Shown piece after piece: positions 56,833-64,000 of a stretch of DNA of 64,000 nucleotides (positions are counted from its first letter, which is position 1; every line of letters begins with the position of its first letter). The stretch is taken from the NCBI RefSeq assembly GCF_003060865.1, contig NZ_CP028920.1, positions 124,001-188,000 on the forward strand. Reading direction: 5' to 3'. Below the pieces are notes generated by a model. The model worked only from the letters and a program-made list of their open reading frames with translations, was not told the origin of the DNA and made no database searches. Made by a program: the position numbers and the translations under genes. This stretch comes from Gemmobacter aquarius (lineage in GTDB: Bacteria; Pseudomonadota; Alphaproteobacteria; Rhodobacterales; Rhodobacteraceae).

Positions 56833-58275
56833 GGGAGTGGGCAAAACTTGGGGGTGTCTGTGTATGTTGGTGGTTCATTGAGAAGGGAACTGCCATGGAA
56901 GTGCGGATTATTGTCGAGACGACCTTTGAGAACGGAACCACAAAGAGGCATCGTCTCGGCCGTTTGTCCCGCCCGTTTCGACGCACGCAGCCTGAGGGGT
57001 TCGGGTTGTTGCTCGAAGATGCGAAGACGATCCTGGGGCAATTGCAAAGTGCGATCCTGCACGACCAGATCGAGGAAATTTCCGAAGCCAGCCGGATCTG
57101 CCCGGACTGCGACGGGGTCCGGGCTATACATGATTATCGGTCGCGGGTGCTCGACACACTCTTCGGCAGGTTCGAGGTCAAAGCGCCGCGCATTCGGCGT
57201 TGCGCCTGCAATGCAAAATCCGATGTTGTCTTGGGCGGACCGCTTTCGCCTCTCGCTCACTTTTTCCCGGATCGATCGACCCCGGAACTGCGACGCCTTC
57301 AAGCCGAACTTGGAGCGCGTCATTCCTTTCGGGAAGCGGTGCGTATTCTGGAAACCTTTCTGCCTTGCGCGAAGCAGGTGAACACATCGGTGCGCAATCG
57401 ACTGGGCAAAGTTGCCCGGGAAATCTGCGACAGCGAGCAGAATGAGCCGCTGGTTCCTTCAGCCGCCGAAGAGGCGCCTGCGCTGACGGTTTTCCTGGAC
57501 GGTGCGCATATCCGATGCAGGCCGGAATATCAGAAGCGACACCTCGATGTTGTGGTCGGTAAAATTGAAGGCCACGATAGGTGCCGTCGCTTCGGCTTGG
57601 TGCAACAGGCGGTCCTGTCACCTGCCAGTCAGCTTCGCCAGCACTTGAGGGCTCTCGGTTGGGATCACGAACAAACCGTCACGGTAATTTCGGACGGGGA
57701 ACCAGCCCTGCCAAACCTCGTCCGCAATGCCGTCGATGGAAAGGTCCGCCACATCCTCGACTGGTGGCATATCTCGATGCGTATTCAGCACGTCGAGAAC
57801 GCCGTAAAAGGCCTGCTGCAGAGCAGGGGTTTCTCCGGCATTCCAGTGTTGTTCAAACGTCCGGCCGAAACACTGCGATGGTACCTTTGGCATGGGAAAG
57901 TTCTAACGGCCACGACCAGTCTGCAATGGTTGATCGTCGATTGCACGCGGCTGAATACAGATGATCGCATGGCGGCTGAAGCAGCCCGACGCGTGCAAGC
58001 CCGGTGCCGGGACCTCTATTCCTACCTTGCGAACAACATGGACAGCCTGACCGACTATGGTCGGCGGTACCGCACGGGTTTTCCGATTTCTTCATCCCGG
58101 GCAGAGGGCTGCGTGGACGACATCGGGAACACCCGCATGGGCAAGCGCCGCCGCATGAGATGGTCGCCCAATGGAGCCCACCGCGTGGCTGTTGTCCGCG
58201 CCGCCGTTCTCGACGGTCGGCTAACCGGAGCCTACCAAAGAGCAGCCGCATGACCCCCAAGTTTTGCCCACTCCC
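56833..58275 (+). mobile_element. ISKra4-family insertion sequence (1443 bp)
   Basis: Bounded by perfect 23-bp inverted repeats: left 56833-56855 (starts gggagtgggcaaaacttggg) and right 58253-58275. It encloses one intact transposase gene whose stop overlaps the right repeat. No target duplication longer than the possible 2-bp ag is visible. Reading through the empty site restores the interrupted gene. Confidence 0.88.
56895..58253 (+). CDS. ISKra4-family transposase
   Basis: Transposase of 452 aa from the ATG at 56895 (GAAGGGAAC upstream). It has a zinc-knuckle-like CPDCDGV and CACNAKSD, PLSPLAHFFPDRSTPELRRLQAELGA, and DDE-type blocks VFLDGAHIRC and VISDGEPALPNLV, HILDWWHISMRIQHVE and a final SSSRAEGCVDDIGNTRMGKRRRMRW. 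It looks intact. Confidence 0.85.
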   Translation: MEVRIIVETTFENGTTKRHRLGRLSRPFRRTQPEGFGLLLEDAKTILGQLQSAILHDQIEEISEASRICPDCDGVRAIHDYRSRVLDTLFGRFEVKAPRIRRCACNAKSDVVLGGPLSPLAHFFPDRSTPELRRLQAELGARHSFREAVRILETFLPCAKQVNTSVRNRLGKVAREICDSEQNEPLVPSAAEEAPALTVFLDGAHIRCRPEYQKRHLDVVVGKIEGHDRCRRFGLVQQAVLSPASQLRQHLRALGWDHEQTVTVISDGEPALPNLVRNAVDGKVRHILDWWHISMRIQHVENAVKGLLQSRGFSGIPVLFKRPAETLRWYLWHGKVLTATTSLQWLIVDCTRLNTDDRMAAEAARRVQARCRDLYSYLANNMDSLTDYGRRYRTGFPISSSRAEGCVDDIGNTRMGKRRRMRWSPNGAHRVAVVRAAVLDGRLTGAYQRAAA

Positions 58276-58918
58276 AGTCCCGTCCTGGTGGCCGCACTGT
58301 GGATGGGGATGTCAGGGATTGCATCGGCGCATTCGTTCACGGCCGCACTTCTGGTCGTCGGCGAAGACCTTGAAGTAGGCCTCGCCGAAGCCGTCCGCGG
58401 TTTCCTGCTGGCGGCGGACGAGCGGGATGGGCACGCGAATGAGACGTCTGACGGGCATTTGGGCGGGGTTGATGTGCATGTTCTGCCGCTTCCGCGCGAA
58501 GCAGCAGGGTTGGTCGAGGACCTGTTAGGAACACCTAGCGAGCCCCCCGATGTGGTGGTGGTCCTTGGCCCCGAGCCAGCAGCCAGCGCAACCGCGCGCG
58601 CGTATCAATCGGAAGGCATCGTCTTGGTGCAGGATGTCCTTCCAGCGGGATGGGAAGGCGAGAGTCAGATGGACAGTTTCGCGGCGCGTTACCGGCTCGT
58701 CCATGGCACGGCGCCCAGTGCAATGGCGGCCACGGCCTATCACGCCGCGCGATGTCTTGATGCCGCGATCAGACCATTGGACGGCGTCAACCTGCAGGCC
58801 GCGCTGGAAGAAGTATGGCGGTCAACCGAGTTGGGTTTGCCTTGATACTGCTGTGGCACCTGGAGACAAGCGCTTCGTGCCACTGCTTCTTGTGACGCCC
58901 TTTCATCCTGAAGCGAAG

Positions 58919-59386
58919 TCAGGCGCTCGGATAGCTGGTGAAGACCTGGCTGCTGCCATCGAGTCCGACGAGAAGAACCTCGTATGCCTCGCGCTCCGTC
59001 TCCGGTCCCATTCCGGGTGAACCGAACGGCATACCCGGAACGGTAAGTCCGACCACTTCTGGACGTTCGTCCAGAAGGCGGCGGATGTCTGCGGCGGGGA
59101 CGTGCCCGTCGATGGTATAGTCATCGATCGTCGCCGTGTGGCAGGAGGACAGTTCTTCCGGAATGCCGCGCTCGCGCTTATACGCCGCGAGTTCTTCGAT
59201 GCTGCGCTCCTCAAAGCTTACATTGAAACCATTCTCGCGAAGGTGTCCGATCCAGGCATTGCAGCATGGACAGCCGGGGTCCTTGACCACATGGATGCGC
59301 GCATCCGTTTCCGCCAGCATCGGTGTGGCGGCGATGGCCAGGAAAACTGGACCTGCAGTCAGAATGGTGCGACGCGTCATGTTCAT
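58919..59386 (-). CDS. DUF411 metal-binding protein, copy 1
   Basis: Secreted 155-aa DUF411 (CopG-like) protein. N-terminal basic MNMTRRTILTAG then hydrophobic signal ending before TDARIHVV. Metal site candidates are CPCC (39-42), SCHT (82-83) and GHVPAADIRRLL. The start at 59386 has GAGGT 8 nt upstream. DUF411 proteins sit in copper/silver resistance clusters and probably bind copper in the periplasm. Paralogue at 62828-63303. Confidence 0.85.
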   Translation of the reverse strand: MNMTRRTILTAGPVFLAIAATPMLAETDARIHVVKDPGCPCCNAWIGHLRENGFNVSFEERSIEELAAYKRERGIPEELSSCHTATIDDYTIDGHVPAADIRRLLDERPEVVGLTVPGMPFGSPGMGPETEREAYEVLLVGLDGSSQVFTSYPSA

Positions 59387-59484
59387 CAAATGTACCTCAT
59401 GTCGAAAGTTGTCGCCGACGATACCGCCGAACAATTGCTGTGGCGAGTGAAGTCGTGGTTTCTGCCGGAGCAATCACCAAAAAA

Positions 59485-60096
59485 CTACTCCAGCTGCGCA
59501 TCGCTGGCCTGGACCAGCAGAACCCCATGATTTTGATCGGCATCGTCATCTGTGATTTTTCGGGTCGTCACGCCTGGAAGCTCAGCAAAGCCCTCCATCA
59601 TCCGTTTCGGGAACCAGGTCATAGGGAGGCTCTCGAAGCCTGGAACGCCTTCCAGCACGCGCGACAAGGCAATGGTGCAGTTGGCCTTTGGTACGGCACC
59701 GTAAGCCATGGCCCGCTGCATGATCATCGCGGCTATTTCAGGGGAAACCTCGACTGTCTGTTCCACGACGTCGAAGGTCTCACGGGCGTGGTAGTCGATG
59801 TAGAAATCCACCATCTTCGGGGTGATCCCGAAATGGACATCATTGCGTTCGGGAAGTCTGGGATGCCGCCAGGATCCAGCCGGATCGAACAGAACACGCT
59901 CTGATCCGTTAATCAGGAGTCCCGCATGCGCACCCGCACCGCTTCGGGTCGAGAGTACCGTGTAGAGAGTAACCGAGGTCGGCCCGGGATGCGCATAGCG
60001 CGCGGTCGCGACGACATCATCCGGCGCCCAGATAGGTTCGGCCCCGCAGGCGGCCAGACTAATCAATGCTGTGAGGGCGAGGAGGAGCTTTTTCAT
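59485..60096 (-). CDS. Putative lipoprotein, function unknown
   Basis: 203 aa starting MKKLLLALTALISLAACG, a clear lipobox (LAAC). The body has STRSGAGAHAGLLINGSERVLFDPAG and NCTIALSRVLEGVPGF with a conserved-looking His and Cys (NxC), a pattern reminiscent of NlpC-like or other papain-like folds, though not confirmed. An in-frame ATG six codons upstream is less favoured. Divergent from the following small Cys/His protein. Confidence 0.68.
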   Translation of the reverse strand: MKKLLLALTALISLAACGAEPIWAPDDVVATARYAHPGPTSVTLYTVLSTRSGAGAHAGLLINGSERVLFDPAGSWRHPRLPERNDVHFGITPKMVDFYIDYHARETFDVVEQTVEVSPEIAAMIMQRAMAYGAVPKANCTIALSRVLEGVPGFESLPMTWFPKRMMEGFAELPGVTTRKITDDDADQNHGVLLVQASDAQLE

Positions 60097-60283
60097 CAAA
60101 TCATTGTCCCGCATTTTCCTGAATGGTCCTGCTCGCCGGACGCGGTTTCCAGTAAACTTTGCGATAGCGTTTCAAGAAATCAGAAAACTCGGCATTGTTA
60201 CCGCACGCGAGACAGCCCGATGTCGGGCAGGGACACCAAACTGTCAGGTGACGGCAACGGCCCATCCTGATAGTATTCCAACC

Positions 60284-60634
60284 ATGACATTTACGACCTT
60301 TGGCATGCGTGTCCTGATCTTTGCCGCCTACCTTTTGGCGGCGATCTTGCCCGTGATGGCTTTGGGCGAAGGGCGCGGGCAATCTCAGGTCGACCATGCA
60401 CAGATAATGGCGATGGCTGGCCATTTGATGCCCATGCAGACGACTGACGGTCCTGACAGCGACGCGCAACAGGTTCTTTGCCAGCAGCATTGCCTTTTCG
60501 CCACTGCGGCCTTGCCCGCACCGAACGGTGGTACCGAAGTGGTGGCGCGTGCCGCCGATGTCGAGCTCCATTTCGGCTTGCTGTTTGCTTCGCTGGCCAT
60601 TCCGCCTCTGGGGCACCCTCCCAAAATGCAGTGA
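60284..60634 (+). CDS. Small Cys/Met/His-rich membrane-anchored protein of the copper operon
   Basis: 116 aa. N-terminal hydrophobic helix (VLIFAAYLLAAILPVMALG), then IMAMAGHLMPMQ and CQQHC, residues that can bind copper, and a second hydrophobic segment near the C-terminus (FGLLFASLAIPPL). It precedes the multicopper oxidase by 71 bp. Reminiscent of small proteins leading copper-resistance operons. The family is not identified. Confidence 0.6.
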   Translation: MTFTTFGMRVLIFAAYLLAAILPVMALGEGRGQSQVDHAQIMAMAGHLMPMQTTDGPDSDAQQVLCQQHCLFATAALPAPNGGTEVVARAADVELHFGLLFASLAIPPLGHPPKMQ

Positions 60635-60705
60635 TTTGACCCCGCGGTTCCGGCCTGAGCCGGAAACCGCTCGTCCCAATCATCTAGCGATTCAGGAGAA
60701 CTCGC

Positions 60706-62181
60706 ATGCTATCTCTTTCTCGTCGCGGCTTTTTGGCCGCTTCTGCGGCCACGGCCGCATCTTTGGTCCTGCCCGCTCGGGTGCGGGCCCAATCCGCCCG
60801 GATGTCTTTGACGGCCACAACCCGGACGCTTGACATCAAAGGCCGGGCCGCAACCGTCTGGGGGCTCATGGATGGCAATGGCCGCTCGGGGCTTGTACTC
60901 GATCCTGGACAGGCCTTTGCGGTTGACCTCAAGAACTCGCTCGCAGAGCCTACCATCATTCACTGGCACGGACAGATCCCCGACAACGCACAGGACGGTG
61001 TCCCCGACCTGCCGATGCCAATGCTGCAGCCCGGTGACATCCGCGCCTACGACTTCGCGGCAAGGCCGGGCACCCACTGGATGCACGCCCACGTCCCGGC
61101 GCATGAAATGCTACTTCTAGCAGCGCCACTGATCGTGCGGCGGCCCGAGGATGTTGCGGCAGATCGTCAGGAGGTGACGCTGTTCCTGCACGACTTTGCG
61201 TTCAAGTCGCCCGCCGAGGTGCTGACCGAAATCACCGGCGGCGCATCGATGGCCGGCATGGATCATGGCCAGTCGGGGCAAGGTGCCATGGACCATTCCG
61301 GGATGGACATGGGCGCCATGGAGCAGGGCGGCATGATGGCGATGCCGGGCATGGACGGCATGGCAATGGACCTCAACGACTACAACTTCGATGCCTATCT
61401 CGCCAACGACCGGACGCTTGACGACCCGGAAGTCGTACAGGTGGACAAAGGCGGGCAAGTGCTGGTCCGCGTGATCAATGCCGCCGCTGCGACTGTCTTC
61501 TGGATCGATACGGGCGCGCTTCCCGGACGGCTGGTTGCGGTGGACGGCGAGCCGGTGCAACCGCTGCCTGGCAGTCGCTTTGGTGTCGCGATGGGCCAGC
61601 GTCTCGACATCGAGCTGGAAGTACCGAGGGAGGGCGGGGCGTATCCGGTTCTCGCCTTGCGCGAGGGCGCCAAGGAAAGGACGGGTGTCATCCTGGCCAC
61701 GCCGGGGGCCGCTGTGGCGAAGATCGCTGACTTGTCGGAGCGAGACCATCCCGCCTTCAGCGGCGATCTCGCACAGGAAAGCTTGCTTCGCGCGGTCACT
61801 CCGTTGCCCGAACGTGCGCCCGCATCGCAGCCGATGCTCATGCTGGGTGGCTCGATGATGCCCTATGTCTGGACGATCAACGGACAGACCTGGGGCACCC
61901 ATGTGCCGGTAACGGCGAAGTCCGGCGATCGGGTCGAGATGATGTTTCACAACATGTCCATGATGGCACATCCGATGCACCTTCACGGTCACGCGTTTCA
62001 GGTGGTCGGCACTGGTGGCGCGCGTTTTGCAGGTGCGGTACGCGACACCGTGCATGTGCCGCCGATGGGCATGGTGACGGTTGCGTTGGACGCAGGTGAA
62101 GCCGCGCGCTGGATGCTGCATTGCCACCATATGCCCCACCTCTCGACCGGCATGATGACCGAGTTCGCGGTTTTAGCCTGA
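60706..62181 (+). CDS. Multicopper oxidase, CueO/CopA type
   Basis: 491-aa Tat substrate (LSRRGFLAAS) oxidising Cu(I) in the periplasm. The four copper motifs are all present: HWHGQIPDNAQDGVP, HWMHAHVPAHE, HPMHLHGHAFQ and HCHHMPHLSTGM. A Met-rich insertion at about 181-224 (GMDHGQSGQGAMDHSGMDMG and following) is the usual Cu(I) capture region in CueO-like enzymes. Followed by a strong terminator. Confidence 0.93.
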   Translation: MLSLSRRGFLAASAATAASLVLPARVRAQSARMSLTATTRTLDIKGRAATVWGLMDGNGRSGLVLDPGQAFAVDLKNSLAEPTIIHWHGQIPDNAQDGVPDLPMPMLQPGDIRAYDFAARPGTHWMHAHVPAHEMLLLAAPLIVRRPEDVAADRQEVTLFLHDFAFKSPAEVLTEITGGASMAGMDHGQSGQGAMDHSGMDMGAMEQGGMMAMPGMDGMAMDLNDYNFDAYLANDRTLDDPEVVQVDKGGQVLVRVINAAAATVFWIDTGALPGRLVAVDGEPVQPLPGSRFGVAMGQRLDIELEVPREGGAYPVLALREGAKERTGVILATPGAAVAKIADLSERDHPAFSGDLAQESLLRAVTPLPERAPASQPMLMLGGSMMPYVWTINGQTWGTHVPVTAKSGDRVEMMFHNMSMMAHPMHLHGHAFQVVGTGGARFAGAVRDTVHVPPMGMVTVALDAGEAARWMLHCHHMPHLSTGMMTEFAVLA

Positions 62182-62186
62182 AGCGC

Positions 62187-62225
62187 GCCCGGACCTGCAG
62201 CCAGTCTGCGGGTCCGGGCCTTTTT
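62187..62225 (+). terminator. Rho-independent terminator after the multicopper oxidase
   Basis: 9-bp GC stem (gcccggacc / ggtccgggc) followed by cttttt, 6 bp past the stop. It may partly separate the thioredoxin gene from the oxidase. Confidence 0.85.
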
Positions 62226-62239
62226 ACGGGGAACACGCC

Positions 62240-62761
62240 ATGCTCACCCATATCTGCCGCCGGTCGGTACTCGTCGGCCTCGCCATGCCCTATCTCGCAA
62301 CTCCGGCTGAGGCTCGGCCTCCATTCCGACTTCGGAGCGACCCTCAGCAACTGCTTTCACCCCCGATCCTGGATGAGAAAGGAACCACCCGGTATCTCGA
62401 CGACTTCGCCGGACGGGTGATCCTTTTGAACATTTGGGCGACGTGGTGCCCGCCCTGTCGGGAAGAGATGCCGATGCTTGAGCGACTTGAAAAACGGCTC
62501 GGCGGCGCGGATTTCGCGGTCCTGCCTCTTTGCATTGATGACGCTGGGATTGGCCGGGGCCGACAGTTCTATGACGAGATCGGTCTGGACGCTCTGCCGC
62601 TCTATTGGGCTGAGCCATTAAGGGTTCAGCTTGCCCTGGCCTTTATCGGGCTGCCGACAACGCTTCTGATTGACCGTCAAAGCCGCGAGATCGGACGGCT
62701 ACAAGGTCCGTTCGCTTGGGACAGCGACGACGCCGTCGAACAGATCGTCGGTGCCTTTTGA
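62240..62761 (+). CDS. TlpA-like periplasmic thioredoxin
   Basis: 173 aa. N-terminal signal segment (RRSVLVGLAMPYLATPAEA) and thioredoxin fold with active site WCPPC (69-73), followed by FIGLPTTLLIDRQSREIGRLQG with the expected cis-Pro. Probably keeps cysteines of exported copper proteins reduced. The gene starts just 15 bp after the terminator. Confidence 0.85.
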   Translation: MLTHICRRSVLVGLAMPYLATPAEARPPFRLRSDPQQLLSPPILDEKGTTRYLDDFAGRVILLNIWATWCPPCREEMPMLERLEKRLGGADFAVLPLCIDDAGIGRGRQFYDEIGLDALPLYWAEPLRVQLALAFIGLPTTLLIDRQSREIGRLQGPFAWDSDDAVEQIVGAF

Positions 62762-62827
62762 CTGGTCTGTTGTGTCGGCCGAAGAGCGCGAAGGCAATGA
62801 TCGGAATCCGCAAGCAATGATGTGATA

Positions 62828-63303
62828 TCAGGCGGCCGGATAGCTGGTGTAAACCTCTAGGCCGCCATCGCGCCGGATCAGTACTACATCGTAGGCATCG
62901 CGGCTGTCTTCAGACCCCATGCCGGGCGAGCCGTAAGGCATGTCGGGCACGGCAAGTCCGACAGCGTCGGGACGCTCAGCCAGCAACCGCCGGATGTCTG
63001 CGGCGGGAACATGGCCTCAAGCGCATAGCCTTCGACCGTTCCCGTGTGGCAGGAAAACGCCTTGACCGGAACTCCCTGATCCATCTTGAAGCGGATCAAC
63101 AGCGTGCCCATCGAAACTTCATCGGTCACGGTGAAGCCTTGCTCCCGCAGATAGTCGACCCATGCTTCACAGCACTCGCAGCCACGCCCCTTGACGACAT
63201 GGATTGGCGGTTCTTCCTCTGCCTTAGCTTTGGCGGCAGGGGTTACGGCAAATGCTGTTGCTGCAAGGATGACCTCGCGGCGTCCGATCAAATATCTGTT
63301 CAT
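62828..63303 (-). pseudogene. DUF411 protein, copy 2, with a frameshift
   Basis: Signal peptide then HVVKGRGCECCEAWVDYL and SCHTGTVEGYALE, as in the paralogue at 58919. At 63014-63017 one base is missing from a short G/C run. Restoring it gives GHVPAADIRRLLAERPDAVGLAVPDMPYGSPGMG... and a tail ending TSYPAA at 62828. As written the frame stops at 62884. The start overlaps the M23 peptidase stop (ATGA). Confidence 0.78.
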
Positions 63304-64000
63304 CCGCGTTCTCCGTCAGTTCCTGAAATGAAGCCAGTTTCGCTGCGCCAGGTGGCGAGCGCATTGAGATCATCTGCCGAAGCAATCTCCTGTTCCGGCA
63401 AGGCGTCCTGGTCTTTAGGATCGACCGGTCTGCCGTCGACACGAACTTCGTAGTGAAGGTTGGGGCCGCTCACGAGCCCTGTCGCGCCGACCGCGCCAAT
63501 CTCGTCTCCCGCCTTGACCCGTGACCCCACGCGAACGTCTTCGGCGATCTCTGAAAGATGCGCATATCGCGTCACGACCCCACCGCCGTGATCAATGTCG
63601 ATCGTGGTGCCATAGCCGCGGATCGAGCCCGCAAAGATCACCCGACCGGCGCCGGTCGCCGAGACTTCGGTGCCCACGGGTGCCGCGTAATCGATCCCGG
63701 TATGCATGCGAACCCCACCCAACACGGGATGGTTCCGGCGCCCAAAGACGGACGACAGTCGTGCACCAAGGATGGGTGCCGCTGAACGCTGCACGGCTTC
63801 GCCATCTTCAAAGACGATGACCGGGCCGGCGGCTTCGGTCGCAACGAGTTCGAGGACGCGGTCGCGAAGCTCCAACCGCGCGTAACTCAGGCGCGGCTCG
63901 CCCGCGATGCTGCCATCGGGAAGTTGGTCTTCCTGCCAGACCAGCGCGAAGGTCTCTCCGCCCTTCAGGTCGCGCCTGAAATCGACCTGGCCCGCAAGAA
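63300..64000 (-). CDS. M23 family metallopeptidase, truncated by the window edge
   Basis: LytM-type zinc endopeptidase for peptidoglycan cross-links or a regulator of amidases. Visible motifs are HPVLGGVRMHTGIDYAAP (first metal His and Asp), GYGTTIDIDHGGGVVTRYAHLSE and NLHYEVR (final His). The frame is open to base 64000 (extra residues include VDFRRDLKGGETFALVWQED), so the N-terminus lies outside. It overlaps the DUF411 gene, hence the same operon. Confidence 0.85.
   Translation of the reverse strand, partial: LAGQVDFRRDLKGGETFALVWQEDQLPDGSIAGEPRLSYARLELRDRVLELVATEAAGPVIVFEDGEAVQRSAAPILGARLSSVFGRRNHPVLGGVRMHTGIDYAAPVGTEVSATGAGRVIFAGSIRGYGTTIDIDHGGGVVTRYAHLSEIAEDVRVGSRVKAGDEIGAVGATGLVSGPNLHYEVRVDGRPVDPKDQDALPEQEIASADDLNALATWRSETGFISGTDGERG

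Larger units (their letters stand above)
56809..58845 (+). pseudogene. Secreted protein gene interrupted by the IS (periplasmic-binding-like)
   Basis: The gene was split after its eighth codon by the ISKra4 element. Joining 56809-56832 directly to 58276-58845 gives one open frame with a proper signal peptide (basic start, hydrophobic core VLVAALWMGM, cleavage after ASA). The mature 170 residues start HSFTAALLVVGEDLEVGLAEAVRGFLLAADE and resemble a type I periplasmic-binding fold (PPDVVVVLGPEPAASATARAYQSEGIVLVQD). A TTG inside the right IS end could still initiate the 3' part with an altered signal peptide. Function unknown; it lies beside copper-related genes. Confidence 0.6.

Noticed and set aside
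57178..57621. 147-aa minus-strand frame inside the ISKra4 transposase
   Set aside because: Overlaps the transposase core and has no start signal or recognisable family.

Overview
The window looks like a high-GC, Rhodobacterales-type alphaproteobacterial replicon (Paracoccus/Roseobacter-like). It carries a repABC replication-partition module, so it is a large plasmid or chromid, or a fragment of one. The evidence is the repA-repB-repC order with parS-like palindromes, a Zur-regulated znu locus with COG0523 GTPases, an aerobic (CobG/CobN-type) cobalamin pathway with bluB/bluE, and roseobacter-style copper genes.

Layout. (1) 1-9.4 kb: a composite resistance and mobilisation region. It holds the 3' part of tetR(G), floR lying between two copies of a relaxase 3' end, a conjugation remnant (relaxase, transglycosylase, DUF736, TraF), an IS1380-family element bracketed by a 61-bp direct repeat, then sul2 and a truncated glmM. 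(2) 9.4-20.1 kb: plasmid backbone. It holds a 54-aa ORF, parDE with a palindromic operator, a large ParB-like protein, repC-repB-repA with three parS-like sites and a probable antisense RNA, a serine recombinase, and a plasmid-type winged-helix protein. (3) 20.1-24.2 kb: a thiamine salvage operon (thiM-thiE-thiD-SDR) behind a TPP riboswitch, plus an EamA-type transporter. (4) 24.4-33.7 kb: a zinc-starvation island with two Zur-box palindromes. A cobW-like gene diverges from hisI2-zur-32aa-znuC-znuB-znuA-GTPase-WD40-90aa-CxCC, and a DUF1826 plus third GTPase operon faces it. (5) 33.8-56.2 kb: a cobalamin island with three B12 riboswitches. It holds DUF1636 with an ABC importer, cobF-A-B-M-E-L, cobK, cobJ-I-H-G-N-W-DUF1636, cobO-cobQ and cobC-bluE-bluB. 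(6) 56.2-64 kb: copper and envelope genes. An ISKra4-family insertion interrupts a secreted protein gene, followed by two DUF411 proteins, a lipoprotein, a Tat-exported multicopper oxidase, a TlpA-like thioredoxin and an M23 peptidase that runs off the end.

How the genes work together. Zinc shortage should de-repress the znu importer and several COG0523 metallochaperones. Low B12 should switch on corrinoid or cobalt uptake and de novo synthesis through the riboswitches. The two islands share GTPases of the same family (zinc-type and CobW-type). The most unusual items are small neighbours of these GTPases: a degenerate CobW-like mini-protein that keeps GCxCC but has no P-loop, a HisI paralogue lacking one zinc-ligand Cys, two B12-riboswitch-linked DUF1636 proteins, and a Zur lacking the usual regulatory-site ligands.

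Caution. Four otherwise intact genes (znuC, cobQ, cobC, second DUF411) each contain one single-base indel in or beside a short G or C run. This looks more like sequencing error than four independent gene deaths.
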